A stretch of 23,222 bases of DNA from an uncultured Acetatifactor sp. GTDB taxonomy: Bacteria; Bacillota; Clostridia; Lachnospirales; Lachnospiraceae. The position numbers were made by a program, and so were the translations under genes. Below the pieces are notes generated by a model. That model saw only the letters and a list, made by a program, of their open reading frames with translations, was not told where the DNA came from and did no database searches. Below, piece by piece: positions 6,492 through 14,954 of this stretch. Each line of letters starts with the position of its first letter. Position 1 is the stretch's first letter. The stretch lies in contig CAJUGL010000014.1 in the NCBI GenBank assembly GCA_910586515.1, positions 39,163-62,384 on the forward strand, read 5' to 3'.

Positions 6492-8075
6492 ATGAAAAAT
6501 ATCAGCTTAAAGCAACGTTTGACTATCCCCATCGCCCTGCTTGGCATTGTGGCGCTGTTGTCCAATATTCTTTCCATTATCAACATCCGCAACGTAAATG
6601 CCAGCGCCTCCAATATCGCCGATAATTACATGGACGGAAAAAGCCGCCTGGCTCAGATTTGTCAGTCTTCCATGGACATTCACAAAATGGCCTTAAGCCA
6701 TATCGTCGCCACGGATTATGACACCATGATCATTTTGGTACAGCAGATCAAGGAGGAAGAAGCCCTTCTGGACCGGATGCTCTCAGAGTATGACAGATAT
6801 GTCACAGAATCGGACCGCCCTCTGTATGATGCCCTTCAGTCCGACTATATTTCTTTCAAACATGCCCTGGTGCGTCTGGTATGCGCCAGCGCAGCCCACA
6901 AAACCCAGGACGCCTATGCCCTGGCCAACGGCGACGTGGCCTCTTACGCAGACGCCATGGAGACAGATATCGCCTCCCTGGATGCTTCCCTCAGCCAGCA
7001 GACCCAGGAGGCGCGCACCCGTCTCTCCACAGTCTATTTTCTGTCCCTGACTATCGGCATTGCCGCCGCGGCAGCCTGCATCCTGCTTGTCTTTACGGAT
7101 CTTCGGCTGATCACCCGCAACGTTGTCATTCCGATCAAAAGTATGCTGAAGGCCATACAGGAAAGTTCAGGACATATCAACGGCATGACCGGCCAGGTAT
7201 TGAAAAGAACCCGGGATTCCCGGAAAAACGCCGCCGGACTCTCCACCCTTGCGGGACAGCTTTCCTCCACCTTCCGGGAAGTGGCCGGCAATGTATCCTC
7301 CATCAATGAGGGCGCCCGCAGCGTGCGCCAGGAAGTACATACCATTGCGGAGGAATGCGGCGCCATCACAGCCTATACCGCCCAGATGAACACCCGGGCG
7401 GATACCATGCAGCAGTCCGCCCTGAACAGCGCGGAGATTACCAACGCAAAGACAGAAGAAATCCTCCAGTCCCTCAACGACGCCATCCGCCAGAGCAAAA
7501 GCGTAAATCAGATTCAGTCCCTGGCCGGAGATATCCTTGCCATCGCCCAGCAGACCCGGCTGATTTCCCTGAACGCCTCGGTGGAAGCAGCCAATGCGGG
7601 AGATGCAGGCAAAGGCTTCGCCATGGTGGCCAGGGAGGTTCGGGAACTGTCCAATTCCAGCCAGGACACCGCCAACCGCATACAGGAACTCAACACGGTT
7701 GTCACTGCCGCCGTGAATCATCTTTCCTCCAGCGCGCAGCAGCTTGTGGATTACATGAGCGATTCCGTCCTGAAGGATTTCCGGGCCTTTGTCCGGTCCG
7801 GGAGCCAGTATAAGGAGGATGCCGCCTATATCCGCAGGACTATGGACGAATTCCATGAGAGAACCGAGCGGCTGAAAAATTCCATGTCCGGTATCGCCGA
7901 TTCCATCGACACCATCACGAAAGCCATTGATGACGGCGCCTCCGGAATCAGCGGCATGGCTGACAGTACCAGAAGCCTTGCCTCAGACATGGAGAATATC
8001 ACAGAGCAGATGGGCGCCAACCAGGAGGTGGTGGCCAGACTGGATAAGGAAACCGTTGCCTTCGATCATCTGTAA
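6492..8075 (+). CDS. Methyl-accepting chemotaxis protein
   Basis: 527 residues. One membrane helix at about 13-33 and a second at about 177-202 enclose an extracytoplasmic region of about 140 residues, helical in character like a four-helix-bundle sensor. After a short linker with limited resemblance to HAMP comes a long coiled-coil signalling domain. Its hairpin tip IAQQTRLISLNASVEAANAG (about 351-371) and the following GKGFAMVAREVRELS are the CheA/CheW-contact hallmark of receptors. Arg356 stands where most receptors have Asn (QTN). No C-terminal receptor-modification pentapeptide is visible. The start follows an AAGGAG site, and the gene is probably co-transcribed with the binding protein. 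It ends 26 bases from the convergent ABC gene with no clear terminator. No other chemotaxis or flagellar genes are in the window. Confidence 0.92.
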   Translation: MKNISLKQRLTIPIALLGIVALLSNILSIINIRNVNASASNIADNYMDGKSRLAQICQSSMDIHKMALSHIVATDYDTMIILVQQIKEEEALLDRMLSEYDRYVTESDRPLYDALQSDYISFKHALVRLVCASAAHKTQDAYALANGDVASYADAMETDIASLDASLSQQTQEARTRLSTVYFLSLTIGIAAAAACILLVFTDLRLITRNVVIPIKSMLKAIQESSGHINGMTGQVLKRTRDSRKNAAGLSTLAGQLSSTFREVAGNVSSINEGARSVRQEVHTIAEECGAITAYTAQMNTRADTMQQSALNSAEITNAKTEEILQSLNDAIRQSKSVNQIQSLAGDILAIAQQTRLISLNASVEAANAGDAGKGFAMVAREVRELSNSSQDTANRIQELNTVVTAAVNHLSSSAQQLVDYMSDSVLKDFRAFVRSGSQYKEDAAYIRRTMDEFHERTERLKNSMSGIADSIDTITKAIDDGASGISGMADSTRSLASDMENITEQMGANQEVVARLDKETVAFDHL

Positions 8076-8101
8076 TCCGCAAGAATCACCGCCGGTAAGC
8101 T

Positions 8102-10024
8102 TTAGTTTTCCGTCACGTAATATTTCGCCTGGGCATGCCACAGCCCTGCGTAATGCCCCTGTTTTTCCAGAAGCTCCTCATGGCTTCCCCGCTCCACAAT
8201 CTCTCCGTCCCGGAATACCACAATATCGTCGCAGAACCTGCAGCTGCTCATGCGGTGGGAGATGTAGATACTGGTCTTGTCTCTCACCATCTCATGGAAC
8301 CCTGCGTACACCTGGGCCTCGCTGATGGGGTCCAGGGCGGCTGTGGGTTCGTCCAGTACCACAAAGGGCGCGTCCTTGTACAGCGCTCTGGCCAGGGCCA
8401 GCTTCTGGGCCTCCCCGCCGCTGATGTCCACGCCGCCCTCTCTGTCCTTAAACAGCAGCGTGTCCATTCCCTCCGGAAGCTTCCCCGCAAATTCCGCAGC
8501 CCCTGCCCGCTCCAGACAGTCTCTGATCCGGGCGTCGTCCCGTTCATAAGAGGTGACAAGATTCTGCCACAGCGGAAAGGCAAACAGCTTGAAATCCTGA
8601 AAAACCACACCGAACAGCTCTCTGTATTCCTCCTCCCGGTATTTCCGGATGTCTATGCCGTTCAGGGTAATAACGCCCTCGGTAGGTTCATACAGCCTGC
8701 AGAAAAGCTTTACAAAAGTAGTCTTTCCCGCTCCGTTTTCTCCCACCAGCGCCAGCTTGTCTTTCATTTTGATCTTACAGTTCACATGCTTTAGAATCAT
8801 CTCCTCACTGCCCGGATAGCGGAAGCTCACGTCCTGAAACGCAATCTCATACTCTCCGTCCAGGCGCTTCTCCACGGGAATGGTTCCTGTTGCATGACCG
8901 TTCTCCATCCTCATCAGCTCCAGGAAATCCGTCATATAATCATTGGCCAGTTTAATCTGCGTGTTGTACCATGCAGCGCTCTGAAAACCTCCTGACAGCT
9001 TCATCATGGCTCCCGCATACTGGGTAAACGCGCCTATGGTGACAGCCCCTGACAGTACCTTTACCGCCACGAACAGATAGCTGAACACGGTGAAAAATCC
9101 GTTAGTGAGATTCCCGTTCAGCGTGCCTTTAATGTCCATATCGCACATATTTCCGTAGAACTGATTGCTCTTTTCCCACCACCCGGCCATGTTGTTCATC
9201 AGCATCCCCTTCATGTCATAGATGCGGATCACTTTTGCCGCCTGCAGATTCATCATAACCCGGGAAAGCAGATAAGTAAGCTGCAGTTCTATTCCCGCAT
9301 GGTCCTGAAGATATTTGCCCGTAGCCCTTACCATTCTGGTATTCCCCCTGGCTCTGATCACCATGGTCAGGGCCAGAAAAACCAGAACCAGAATCACAGA
9401 GACTGCCGGCCTGGCGGCAAAGGCCAGCAGGAAACCCTCCTCCGACGGACTGCTGAAGCATAATACGCCGATAAGTCCCACTGCAGTCCCTATCTCCAGA
9501 ATCCCTGTCAGCAGTCCCTGGTAATTGTTTACCACCCTGCCCAATCCTCCGTACATGCCGGCTATGCGCTCCGATGTAAATATCTTTTCCGATACCCTGG
9601 GCTGTTCCATGGTCTCGTAATCCAGAGTGGCTGCTTTCTCCCGCATCATGACCTCAAAAGCCATACTGCACCGCTGGGCTGATTTCCCATAAGCCTTTTC
9701 CACCAGTTTGGCTGCCACCCCCAGGAAGAGTCCTGTCAGAACCACCGCACAGCCCCGGAAAAATCCTTCCGAAAACCTGCCCGCCAATAAGGTGTCAATA
9801 AATTCAGCTGTCAGGTACAGGGTCAGATAAGTTCCCGTCACCTGCAGGGCGCTGTTTATGATCCGCAGCGGAATGGCCGCAGAATCCACTTTATGCGCGA
9901 TTTTCAGCAGTTCCAAACCTGTCTTATGATATTTCAGGACTGCGCGCAGTCTCCCGATTATCCCTTCTGATCCTCTTCCTTCACCGCATTTCCTGTCTGT
10001 TCCCTTTTTGTTCTCTTTGTCCAT
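8102..10024 (-). CDS. ABC exporter half-transporter, lantibiotic/peptide-export type, second of pair
   Basis: About 640 residues: a membrane domain with roughly six helices (residues about 50-370) followed by an ATPase domain. Walker A is GENGAGKTT (about 428-436), the signature is ISGGEAQK, Walker B ends VVLDEP with the catalytic Glu, and the switch His is in YISHRMSS. All catalytic residues are intact. The DEPTAALDP and ISHRMSS wording resembles NisT-like peptide exporters, which lack an own peptidase domain. It lies 76 bases after the partner half-transporter and probably forms a heterodimer with it. Start: the Met at 10024 is preferred, since AAAGG lies 7 bases before it; the in-frame Met at 10030 is only one base from that site. 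Substrate unknown; a peptide is the likeliest guess from family resemblance and context. Confidence 0.87.
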   Translation of the reverse strand: MDKENKKGTDRKCGEGRGSEGIIGRLRAVLKYHKTGLELLKIAHKVDSAAIPLRIINSALQVTGTYLTLYLTAEFIDTLLAGRFSEGFFRGCAVVLTGLFLGVAAKLVEKAYGKSAQRCSMAFEVMMREKAATLDYETMEQPRVSEKIFTSERIAGMYGGLGRVVNNYQGLLTGILEIGTAVGLIGVLCFSSPSEEGFLLAFAARPAVSVILVLVFLALTMVIRARGNTRMVRATGKYLQDHAGIELQLTYLLSRVMMNLQAAKVIRIYDMKGMLMNNMAGWWEKSNQFYGNMCDMDIKGTLNGNLTNGFFTVFSYLFVAVKVLSGAVTIGAFTQYAGAMMKLSGGFQSAAWYNTQIKLANDYMTDFLELMRMENGHATGTIPVEKRLDGEYEIAFQDVSFRYPGSEEMILKHVNCKIKMKDKLALVGENGAGKTTFVKLFCRLYEPTEGVITLNGIDIRKYREEEYRELFGVVFQDFKLFAFPLWQNLVTSYERDDARIRDCLERAGAAEFAGKLPEGMDTLLFKDREGGVDISGGEAQKLALARALYKDAPFVVLDEPTAALDPISEAQVYAGFHEMVRDKTSIYISHRMSSCRFCDDIVVFRDGEIVERGSHEELLEKQGHYAGLWHAQAKYYVTEN

Positions 10025-10106
10025 ACCCATGCCTTTCTTTTTTGAAAACCGTTTTTCGCAGCCAATCTGTCATTCTCCGTAACAGTTCAGCTCCCTGTCT
10101 GATTTG

Positions 10107-12098
10107 TTACCATTCTCCAGTCTCACCTTCTTTTTTCCGGTAATCCTCCTCGTAATACTGGGCCTGTGTGCGGAACATGGCCGCGTAAGCGCCCTGGCTT
10201 TCCATCAGCGTCTCGTGGCTGCCTTCCTCCGCAATACGTCCATTCTCCATATATAAAATACGGTGGCAGAACTTGGTGGAGCTCAATCTGTGGGAGATAA
10301 AAATACTGGTTTTATTCTGCGTCATCCTAAAATATTCTTCATACATCCGGCTTTCCGCCAGGGGATCCAGGGCAGCCGTGGGCTCATCCAGAATCACAAT
10401 GGGCGCGTCCTTATAAAGAGCCCTGGCCAGCATCAGCCGCTGAAGCTCTCCTCCTGACAGAGTTACGCCTGCAGCATCCAGATCTTTATTCAGATTTGTC
10501 CGCTCTTTCCCCGGGAGCTCTAAAACCCTGGTCCACAGCTCCGCGTCACGGAGGCTTTTTTCCATTTTGGCATAATCGGTATCTTCCGCCGCCCTGCAGG
10601 AAACATTATCTGCCAGGGAAAAGGAGAAAGCGAACACTTCCTGAAACACCACCGCAAATTCCTTCCTGTATTCCTTCGGCGAAAGAAGGGACACATCCCT
10701 GCCGTCCAGATATATCTTTCCGGAAGAGGGTCTGTACAGTCCGCAGATCAGCTTGATTAAGGTAGATTTTCCTGCGCCGTTCATCCCCACCAAAGCAAGC
10801 TTTTCCCCGGGTCTCACGGTCAGCGTCAGATCATGAACCGCGTCTTCCCCGGCTCCCTCATAGCGGAAGGATACATGCTCCAGGCGGATTTCGTGAACTC
10901 TGCCCGGATTCTCCACTTTTTCCTCTCCCAGGGAATCCTCTTCGGCATACTCCTGAAAATCCCGGTAACGGTCCATGTAACGGTTATTTCTCAGTATTCC
11001 TCCCATAGCCCCGGTCAGGGAATTCATCCATCCCCCAAAGCCCGACACGATTCCCACATAGAGCAGAAACCCGGCCAGATTCATGTCCCCCAGCGCCATA
11101 CACCGGATAAGATAAGCATATACCAGCAGATCTCTCACTGCGGACAGCGCCTTCTCAAAAAGAGAGGCATTGATGGAACAGTTCCTCTGCCTGCCGCTCC
11201 AGTAAGCCATTTCCTCCGTCATCTTCCGGAATTCCGCCCGAAACCAGCCCCACATCCTGTACAGCCTGATATCCTTGCCGTTGGCCGGAACCAGAACCTC
11301 CCTCTTCAGGTACTCATATCCCTGTCTGACTTTGATACTCTTTTCTTCATGCTTAACCGTGCGTTGATCCCCATAGAAATTCACTGCCATAATCACTCCC
11401 GAAGAACCGAACAGCAGCAAAAGCACCCAGAAATTAATTCTGCCCATGAGCACCGAATATACGATAAGTCCGGCCAGAGCAATGGCCGCATTCTCGAACT
11501 CTCCTAAAAAAGCTTCGATTCCCGTATCATTGCCATAATAAATATTTCCTCTGGCTCCTTCCATCTTCTGCTGGCCCCTTGAGCTCTCAAATTTCTCAAA
11601 ATCCGCGCTCAGCGCAGTCTCAAACAGCTCCGCTCCCAGACCTATACGAAATACGAATCTCCCCTTCCGGCTCATATTCCCCAGATAATCTCCCGCTGTG
11701 CCCAGGATCTGCAGCGCCAGCACATATCCTGCCAGGGCCAGAAAGATGATCTCCGGCTGCCAGCCGCTTTCCAGCAGATATACCACTGCGCTGGGCAGAG
11801 CCATGGCCGCAAAGGGCCGCAGTACGGATATCCCTATTTTCCCGCCGACAACCGCCAGATACCGGGCTCCCATGGCCTTTCTGAACTTGGAGAAGGCCAC
11901 TCTGTAATTGTCCCACAGGGGATAATGCCTGTAATCCTGTTCTTCTTTTGCTCTTCCTGTCCTTTTCTTCCTCTCCTTTGTCTGCACTTCCTTTTCCTTT
12001 CCCTGATTTTTCTTTTCCTGGTTTTTCTTTTCCTGATTTTCCTTTTCCTGGTTTTTCTTTGCCAATGTTTCCGTTCCTCCCTTCTCACTTCCGCTCAT
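10107..12098 (-). CDS. ABC exporter half-transporter with charged repeat N-terminus, first of pair
   Basis: 663 residues from the ATG at 12098. The first ~50 are a highly charged Lys/Glu/Gln extension built from KNQEK-type pentapeptide repeats, encoded by a 15-bp DNA tandem repeat. A membrane domain (about 75-380) and an ATPase domain follow: Walker A GMNGAGKST (438-446), signature LSGGELQR, Walker B VILDEP with catalytic Glu, switch His in FISHRLSS. All are intact, so with its partner it would have two working ATP sites, unlike the exporter at 15883-19492. The ATG has no ribosome site, whereas a TTG at 12065 (codon 12) has GGGAGG 10 bases upstream; translation may begin there. A terminator and a direct repeat upstream separate it from the kinase gene. 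Confidence 0.87.
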   Translation of the reverse strand: MSGSEKGGTETLAKKNQEKENQEKKNQEKKNQGKEKEVQTKERKKRTGRAKEEQDYRHYPLWDNYRVAFSKFRKAMGARYLAVVGGKIGISVLRPFAAMALPSAVVYLLESGWQPEIIFLALAGYVLALQILGTAGDYLGNMSRKGRFVFRIGLGAELFETALSADFEKFESSRGQQKMEGARGNIYYGNDTGIEAFLGEFENAAIALAGLIVYSVLMGRINFWVLLLLFGSSGVIMAVNFYGDQRTVKHEEKSIKVRQGYEYLKREVLVPANGKDIRLYRMWGWFRAEFRKMTEEMAYWSGRQRNCSINASLFEKALSAVRDLLVYAYLIRCMALGDMNLAGFLLYVGIVSGFGGWMNSLTGAMGGILRNNRYMDRYRDFQEYAEEDSLGEEKVENPGRVHEIRLEHVSFRYEGAGEDAVHDLTLTVRPGEKLALVGMNGAGKSTLIKLICGLYRPSSGKIYLDGRDVSLLSPKEYRKEFAVVFQEVFAFSFSLADNVSCRAAEDTDYAKMEKSLRDAELWTRVLELPGKERTNLNKDLDAAGVTLSGGELQRLMLARALYKDAPIVILDEPTAALDPLAESRMYEEYFRMTQNKTSIFISHRLSSTKFCHRILYMENGRIAEEGSHETLMESQGAYAAMFRTQAQYYEEDYRKKEGETGEW
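12002..12061. repeat. 15-bp tandem repeat, 4 copies, inside the ABC exporter N-terminus
   Basis: Units at 12002-12016, 12017-12031, 12032-12046 and 12047-12061 on the plus strand read CCTGRTTTTYCTTTT, with a final G in the last. On the coding strand they give KNQEK-like pentapeptides. Copy-number change would keep the reading frame. Confidence 0.8.
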
Positions 12099-12119
12099 AC
12101 GCTGTATAATGCCAGCATA

Positions 12120-12147
12120 ATATAAAAATCCCCCAAACGGGGGATTT
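12120..12147 (-). terminator. Intrinsic terminator after the histidine kinase gene
   Basis: Perfect 9-bp stem: AAATCCCCC (minus strand from 12147) pairs with GGGGGATTT (to 12126) around a 4-base loop, followed on the minus strand by a T-rich run to about 12119. It lies 48 bases past the kinase stop. It also overlaps the region where a -35 box for the exporter gene would fall, so it may do double duty. Confidence 0.75.
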
Positions 12148-12150
12148 CCT

Positions 12151-12183
12151 CACAAAATGTTCAATTTTCAGCACGAAATGTTC
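12151..12183 (-). promoter_or_regulatory. 21-bp-period direct repeat, candidate LytTR regulator site
   Basis: CACAAAATGTTC (12151-12162) and CACGAAATGTTC (12172-12183) are 12-base direct repeats, 11 of 12 identical, spaced 21 bases start to start. LytTR regulators such as AgrA and ComE bind paired direct repeats about two helical turns apart. A LytTR regulator is encoded just upstream. The nearest downstream gene is the ABC exporter, with a TATTAT -10-like box at 12117-12122. Assignment to this regulator is inference. Confidence 0.4.
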
Positions 12184-12195
12184 CCGGCAGATTCC

Positions 12196-13401
12196 TCACA
12201 GAGGCAGAGTCACCTCCGCCGCAAAGATACCCGGTTCATTGGCCAGGGTAAGATACCCCTCATATTTGTCCGCCAGGGCCTTCACCCGCTTCATGCCCAG
12301 TCCATGATTGCCCCGCTTTGTGGAAATATAATTCCTCTCGTTAAAATCCAGTTCCTCCCTGGCGGAATTCTGAACGGACATGTAAAGCTGCGATCTGTTC
12401 ACTACCATGTAAATACGCAGAAACCGCTGTTCCTCCGGAATCTTCTCACAGGCCTCCAGAGCATTATCCAGCAGATTGCCCAGCAGCACGCACAAATCCA
12501 CATCCTCCACGGACAGCGAGGCCGGCAGTACGGCCTTGCAGTTCACCCGGATCCCCTTCTGCCCGGCAATGGACAGTTTGCTGTTCAATATGGCGTCCGC
12601 CATGAGATTCCCTGATTTCACATAAGTATCCACCTGCTCCAGATTCTGCTCCAGATCGTCCAGATAGCTCTTCATCTCCTCCAACTGTCCCTGGGCAATC
12701 TGTACCTTCATCACCTGCAGATGGTTGTGGTAATCATGCCGCCATCCCCTCATATTCAGGTATATTTCCTTCACTTCCTCATACTGATGGCTCATGATCT
12801 CTCTCTGGAAAAGCTCCGTCCGCGCCTCGAATCCTCTGTGCCAGGAAGAAAGCGTCCCCTCAAGGGAGAGAAACAGCAGCAGCTCCAGAGCCAGAAAACA
12901 GAGCAGCTGGACAGTCCCTGCCTGTTTTCTGATATTCCATAAATATATGCACAGTATACCATACACAGAGGAATTCACCAGGGCATTTCCCATCCGGAAA
13001 TATCCCTTTGCAAAGGAGAGCATCCACAGAAAAAAAGTCAGTACTGTTCCATTCAGCAGCACGGCCCAAACAGGCCCGTCCTTCAGGGCGCACAGAGCCA
13101 ACAGCGCCCCCGGAGCCAGCGCTTTCCACCACTGCTGCCCCAAAGGCTCCCGGTCATAAAACAGCACATACAGAAACAGGACCAGCGTCGTGAAAAGCCA
13201 GCCCCCCAAAATCACCAGGTCAGCGGCTAAGGCCCCGGAAACCAGTCCTGCCCTGACCACAGCCTCCGTGGCCAGCAGCGCCGTCCCTGTCATACCCCAA
13301 ACGGTAATCCGCTTTCCCCAGCCTTTTTCCAGATCACAGATCTGTTCTATATAATATTGATACAAAACCAGCCACATAAGCCGGATCCCCAACTGCAGCA
13401 T
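12196..13401 (-). CDS. GHKL sensor histidine kinase (AgrC/VirS-like)
   Basis: 401 residues. The first ~190 contain about six hydrophobic segments, as in peptide-sensing AgrC-type kinases. The H-box RGWRHDYHNHLQVM places the likely phospho-accepting His at residue 222. A dimerisation coiled coil follows, then the ATPase domain with the N-box NLLDNALEAC (Asn313) and the glycine motif NHGLGMKRV. It should sense an extracellular signal, possibly a peptide, and phosphorylate the response regulator encoded 103 bases upstream on the same strand. The start at 13401 has a GGAGGG site about 10 bases upstream. A terminator follows the gene at 12120-12147. No agrB or agrD-like gene is next to it, which leaves the ligand unknown. 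Confidence 0.9.
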   Translation of the reverse strand: MLQLGIRLMWLVLYQYYIEQICDLEKGWGKRITVWGMTGTALLATEAVVRAGLVSGALAADLVILGGWLFTTLVLFLYVLFYDREPLGQQWWKALAPGALLALCALKDGPVWAVLLNGTVLTFFLWMLSFAKGYFRMGNALVNSSVYGILCIYLWNIRKQAGTVQLLCFLALELLLFLSLEGTLSSWHRGFEARTELFQREIMSHQYEEVKEIYLNMRGWRHDYHNHLQVMKVQIAQGQLEEMKSYLDDLEQNLEQVDTYVKSGNLMADAILNSKLSIAGQKGIRVNCKAVLPASLSVEDVDLCVLLGNLLDNALEACEKIPEEQRFLRIYMVVNRSQLYMSVQNSAREELDFNERNYISTKRGNHGLGMKRVKALADKYEGYLTLANEPGIFAAEVTLPL

Positions 13402-13504
13402 AACGCCCGCTCCCTCCGTTTTCCGCCAAGTCCTTTTCCCGTCAGCCCCGGATATACAGGCAGGCGCCGCGCCGTGAGAAGAGCTAAGCCCGGAAAGCCA
13501 TGTC

Positions 13505-14230
13505 TCAATAGCTCTGCCTGCGGAAATATTCCATATACGCCCGGTTCAGCTCCTCCCATTTTCCTCTGGCCAGGGGAACCGACATTCCGTTGTCCATGCA
13601 GATTTCCTTCTTTCCGATTCTTTCCACATGCTCCAGATTCACGAAATAAGACCTGTGGGGCTTGAAAAAGGAATCCGTGCATTCCTGCAGCTCCTGCTCC
13701 ATCTGCTGAATGCCTGTCTTGCACACAAGCTCCCGGCCTTCTTTTTTCCACAGGATACAGTCATGCCCGCGGCTTTCCAGACAGCAGATATCCGCCGCGT
13801 ATACCTTTTCCACTTCCCCGGCTGACAGGCAGGCCAGAATCGCCGCCCTGTTCCGGACCCGTTCCCCCGCCCTGCCAAGCGCCGCCTGCAGACGGTCTTT
13901 CTTCACCGGCTTCACCAGATAAGACACAGCCTCCAGGTCATAGCCCTCCAGAGCGAAGTCCGGATTTCCCGTCACAAAGATAATGTTCACCGGATTGCCC
14001 AGCCGATGCAGCCGCCTGGCCAGCTCCATGCCGTCCGTGCCCGGCATCTCAATGTCCAGAAGCAGGATATCCGTATCCTTCCGTTCTTCCCACGCAAACA
14101 AAAAGGCATCCGCAGAAACATATCTCTCCACGCTGCAGGCCTTTCCCTCCGCCTCCGCCCAGCTCGCGGCCTCCCCTGCCAGATAGTCCAGGGTTGTCTT
14201 GTCATCGTCACATACAGCCAAATGCAGCAT
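13505..14230 (-). CDS. LytTR-family response regulator
   Basis: 241 residues from the chosen start. Receiver domain (about 1-125): acidic pocket CDDD (8-10), phospho-accepting Asp59 in LLLDIEMPG, Thr87 and Lys107 in YLVKP. A LytTR DNA-binding domain follows (about 140-238) with CLESRGHDCILWK and FFKPHRSYFVNLEHV. Proteins of this build bind paired direct repeats and activate export, bacteriocin or virulence genes. The start at 14230 gives the usual MLHLAVCDDD N-terminus with GGGGAG 6 bases before it. An in-frame ATG at 14299 with GAGGG upstream would add 23 residues and sit 7 bases after the preceding gene's stop. It is presumably partnered with the GHKL kinase downstream; the 21-bp-period repeat at 12151-12183 is a candidate target. 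Confidence 0.92.
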   Translation of the reverse strand: MLHLAVCDDDKTTLDYLAGEAASWAEAEGKACSVERYVSADAFLFAWEERKDTDILLLDIEMPGTDGMELARRLHRLGNPVNIIFVTGNPDFALEGYDLEAVSYLVKPVKKDRLQAALGRAGERVRNRAAILACLSAGEVEKVYAADICCLESRGHDCILWKKEGRELVCKTGIQQMEQELQECTDSFFKPHRSYFVNLEHVERIGKKEICMDNGMSVPLARGKWEELNRAYMEYFRRQSY

Positions 14231-14306
14231 CTCCGGCTCCCCTTCTCTTACTTCTCCCTGTTCCGAAAGCTCCGGATACCCTATCCGGAATTCCCGCATC
14301 CATTGC

Positions 14307-14885
14307 TCAGCCCTCGGAAACCGTGACCGCAGCCGGGTCCGTCAGCTTGGGGCCTTCCCCCATCACTTCCCCGTTTTCCGCCGCCTCCCGGGGATCATCG
14401 TATTCCTTCTTCTCCTCGTCGCCCCAGAGGGAATCGTATTTCTCCTTCTTCTGCCGCTTTACCATGGCGCCCACGTTCTTCGCTGTCTGGTACATTTCTT
14501 GACTGTATTCCATTAATTTACGTTCGTCGGCAGCAGGCACAACAGCGCCCCTCATGATGCGGCGGGCCACCTCCATAATCTTCACCATATCCGCCGCATA
14601 TTCTTCCGCCGCGTACGCCTGCTGTTCTCCGGCCGCAGCATTCCAATAGGCACAATACTGCTCCGCCAGCTTGCTTAAATAGTCCTGATATTCTTCCTGC
14701 TTCTCCTTCAGCGTCTCCAAAGTCAGCTCCAGGGTCGCAGCCTCAGACTCGTACTGCGCCTTTCCCTCCGGATGCGCCTCCATCCGGCGGCGGAGGTTCC
14801 GGAGCTGCTTTGACACCGACTCCTTCTCCTTCTGATATGCCCTGACCTGTTCTCTGTAAATCCCCTGCGCCTCTCCTATCTTCAT
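14307..14885 (-). CDS. Coiled-coil cytoplasmic protein of unknown function
   Basis: 192 residues, no signal peptide or membrane helix. Residues about 10-75 are strongly charged with heptad-like spacing (YQKEKESVSKQLRNLRRRME, then a second helix rich in Leu/Glu/Lys), predicting a helical hairpin or coiled coil. A helical middle part contains MVKIMEVARRIMRGA, and the last 40 residues are acidic and probably disordered (EKKEYDDPREAAENGE). I recall similar proteins of unknown role in Lachnospiraceae, but cannot verify that here. The start at 14885 has a GGGAGG site. It lies 69 bases after the peptidase-like gene and abuts the response regulator gene, so it is probably in one transcription unit with both. 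No function is proposed beyond a structural or adaptor role. Confidence 0.8.
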   Translation of the reverse strand: MKIGEAQGIYREQVRAYQKEKESVSKQLRNLRRRMEAHPEGKAQYESEAATLELTLETLKEKQEEYQDYLSKLAEQYCAYWNAAAGEQQAYAAEEYAADMVKIMEVARRIMRGAVVPAADERKLMEYSQEMYQTAKNVGAMVKRQKKEKYDSLWGDEEKKEYDDPREAAENGEVMGEGPKLTDPAAVTVSEG

Positions 14886-14954
14886 TCCGCTTCCCTCCCG
14901 GCTTTTTTCCAGACATCACGGAAAGCCCTTTTTTATTCAGCTATTTTGTTCCTG

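Noticed and set aside
12099..12195. A precursor peptide gene between the kinase and the exporter
   Set aside because: The 97-base gap is occupied by the direct repeat and terminator; I found no frame with start, ribosome site and leader-like sequence.
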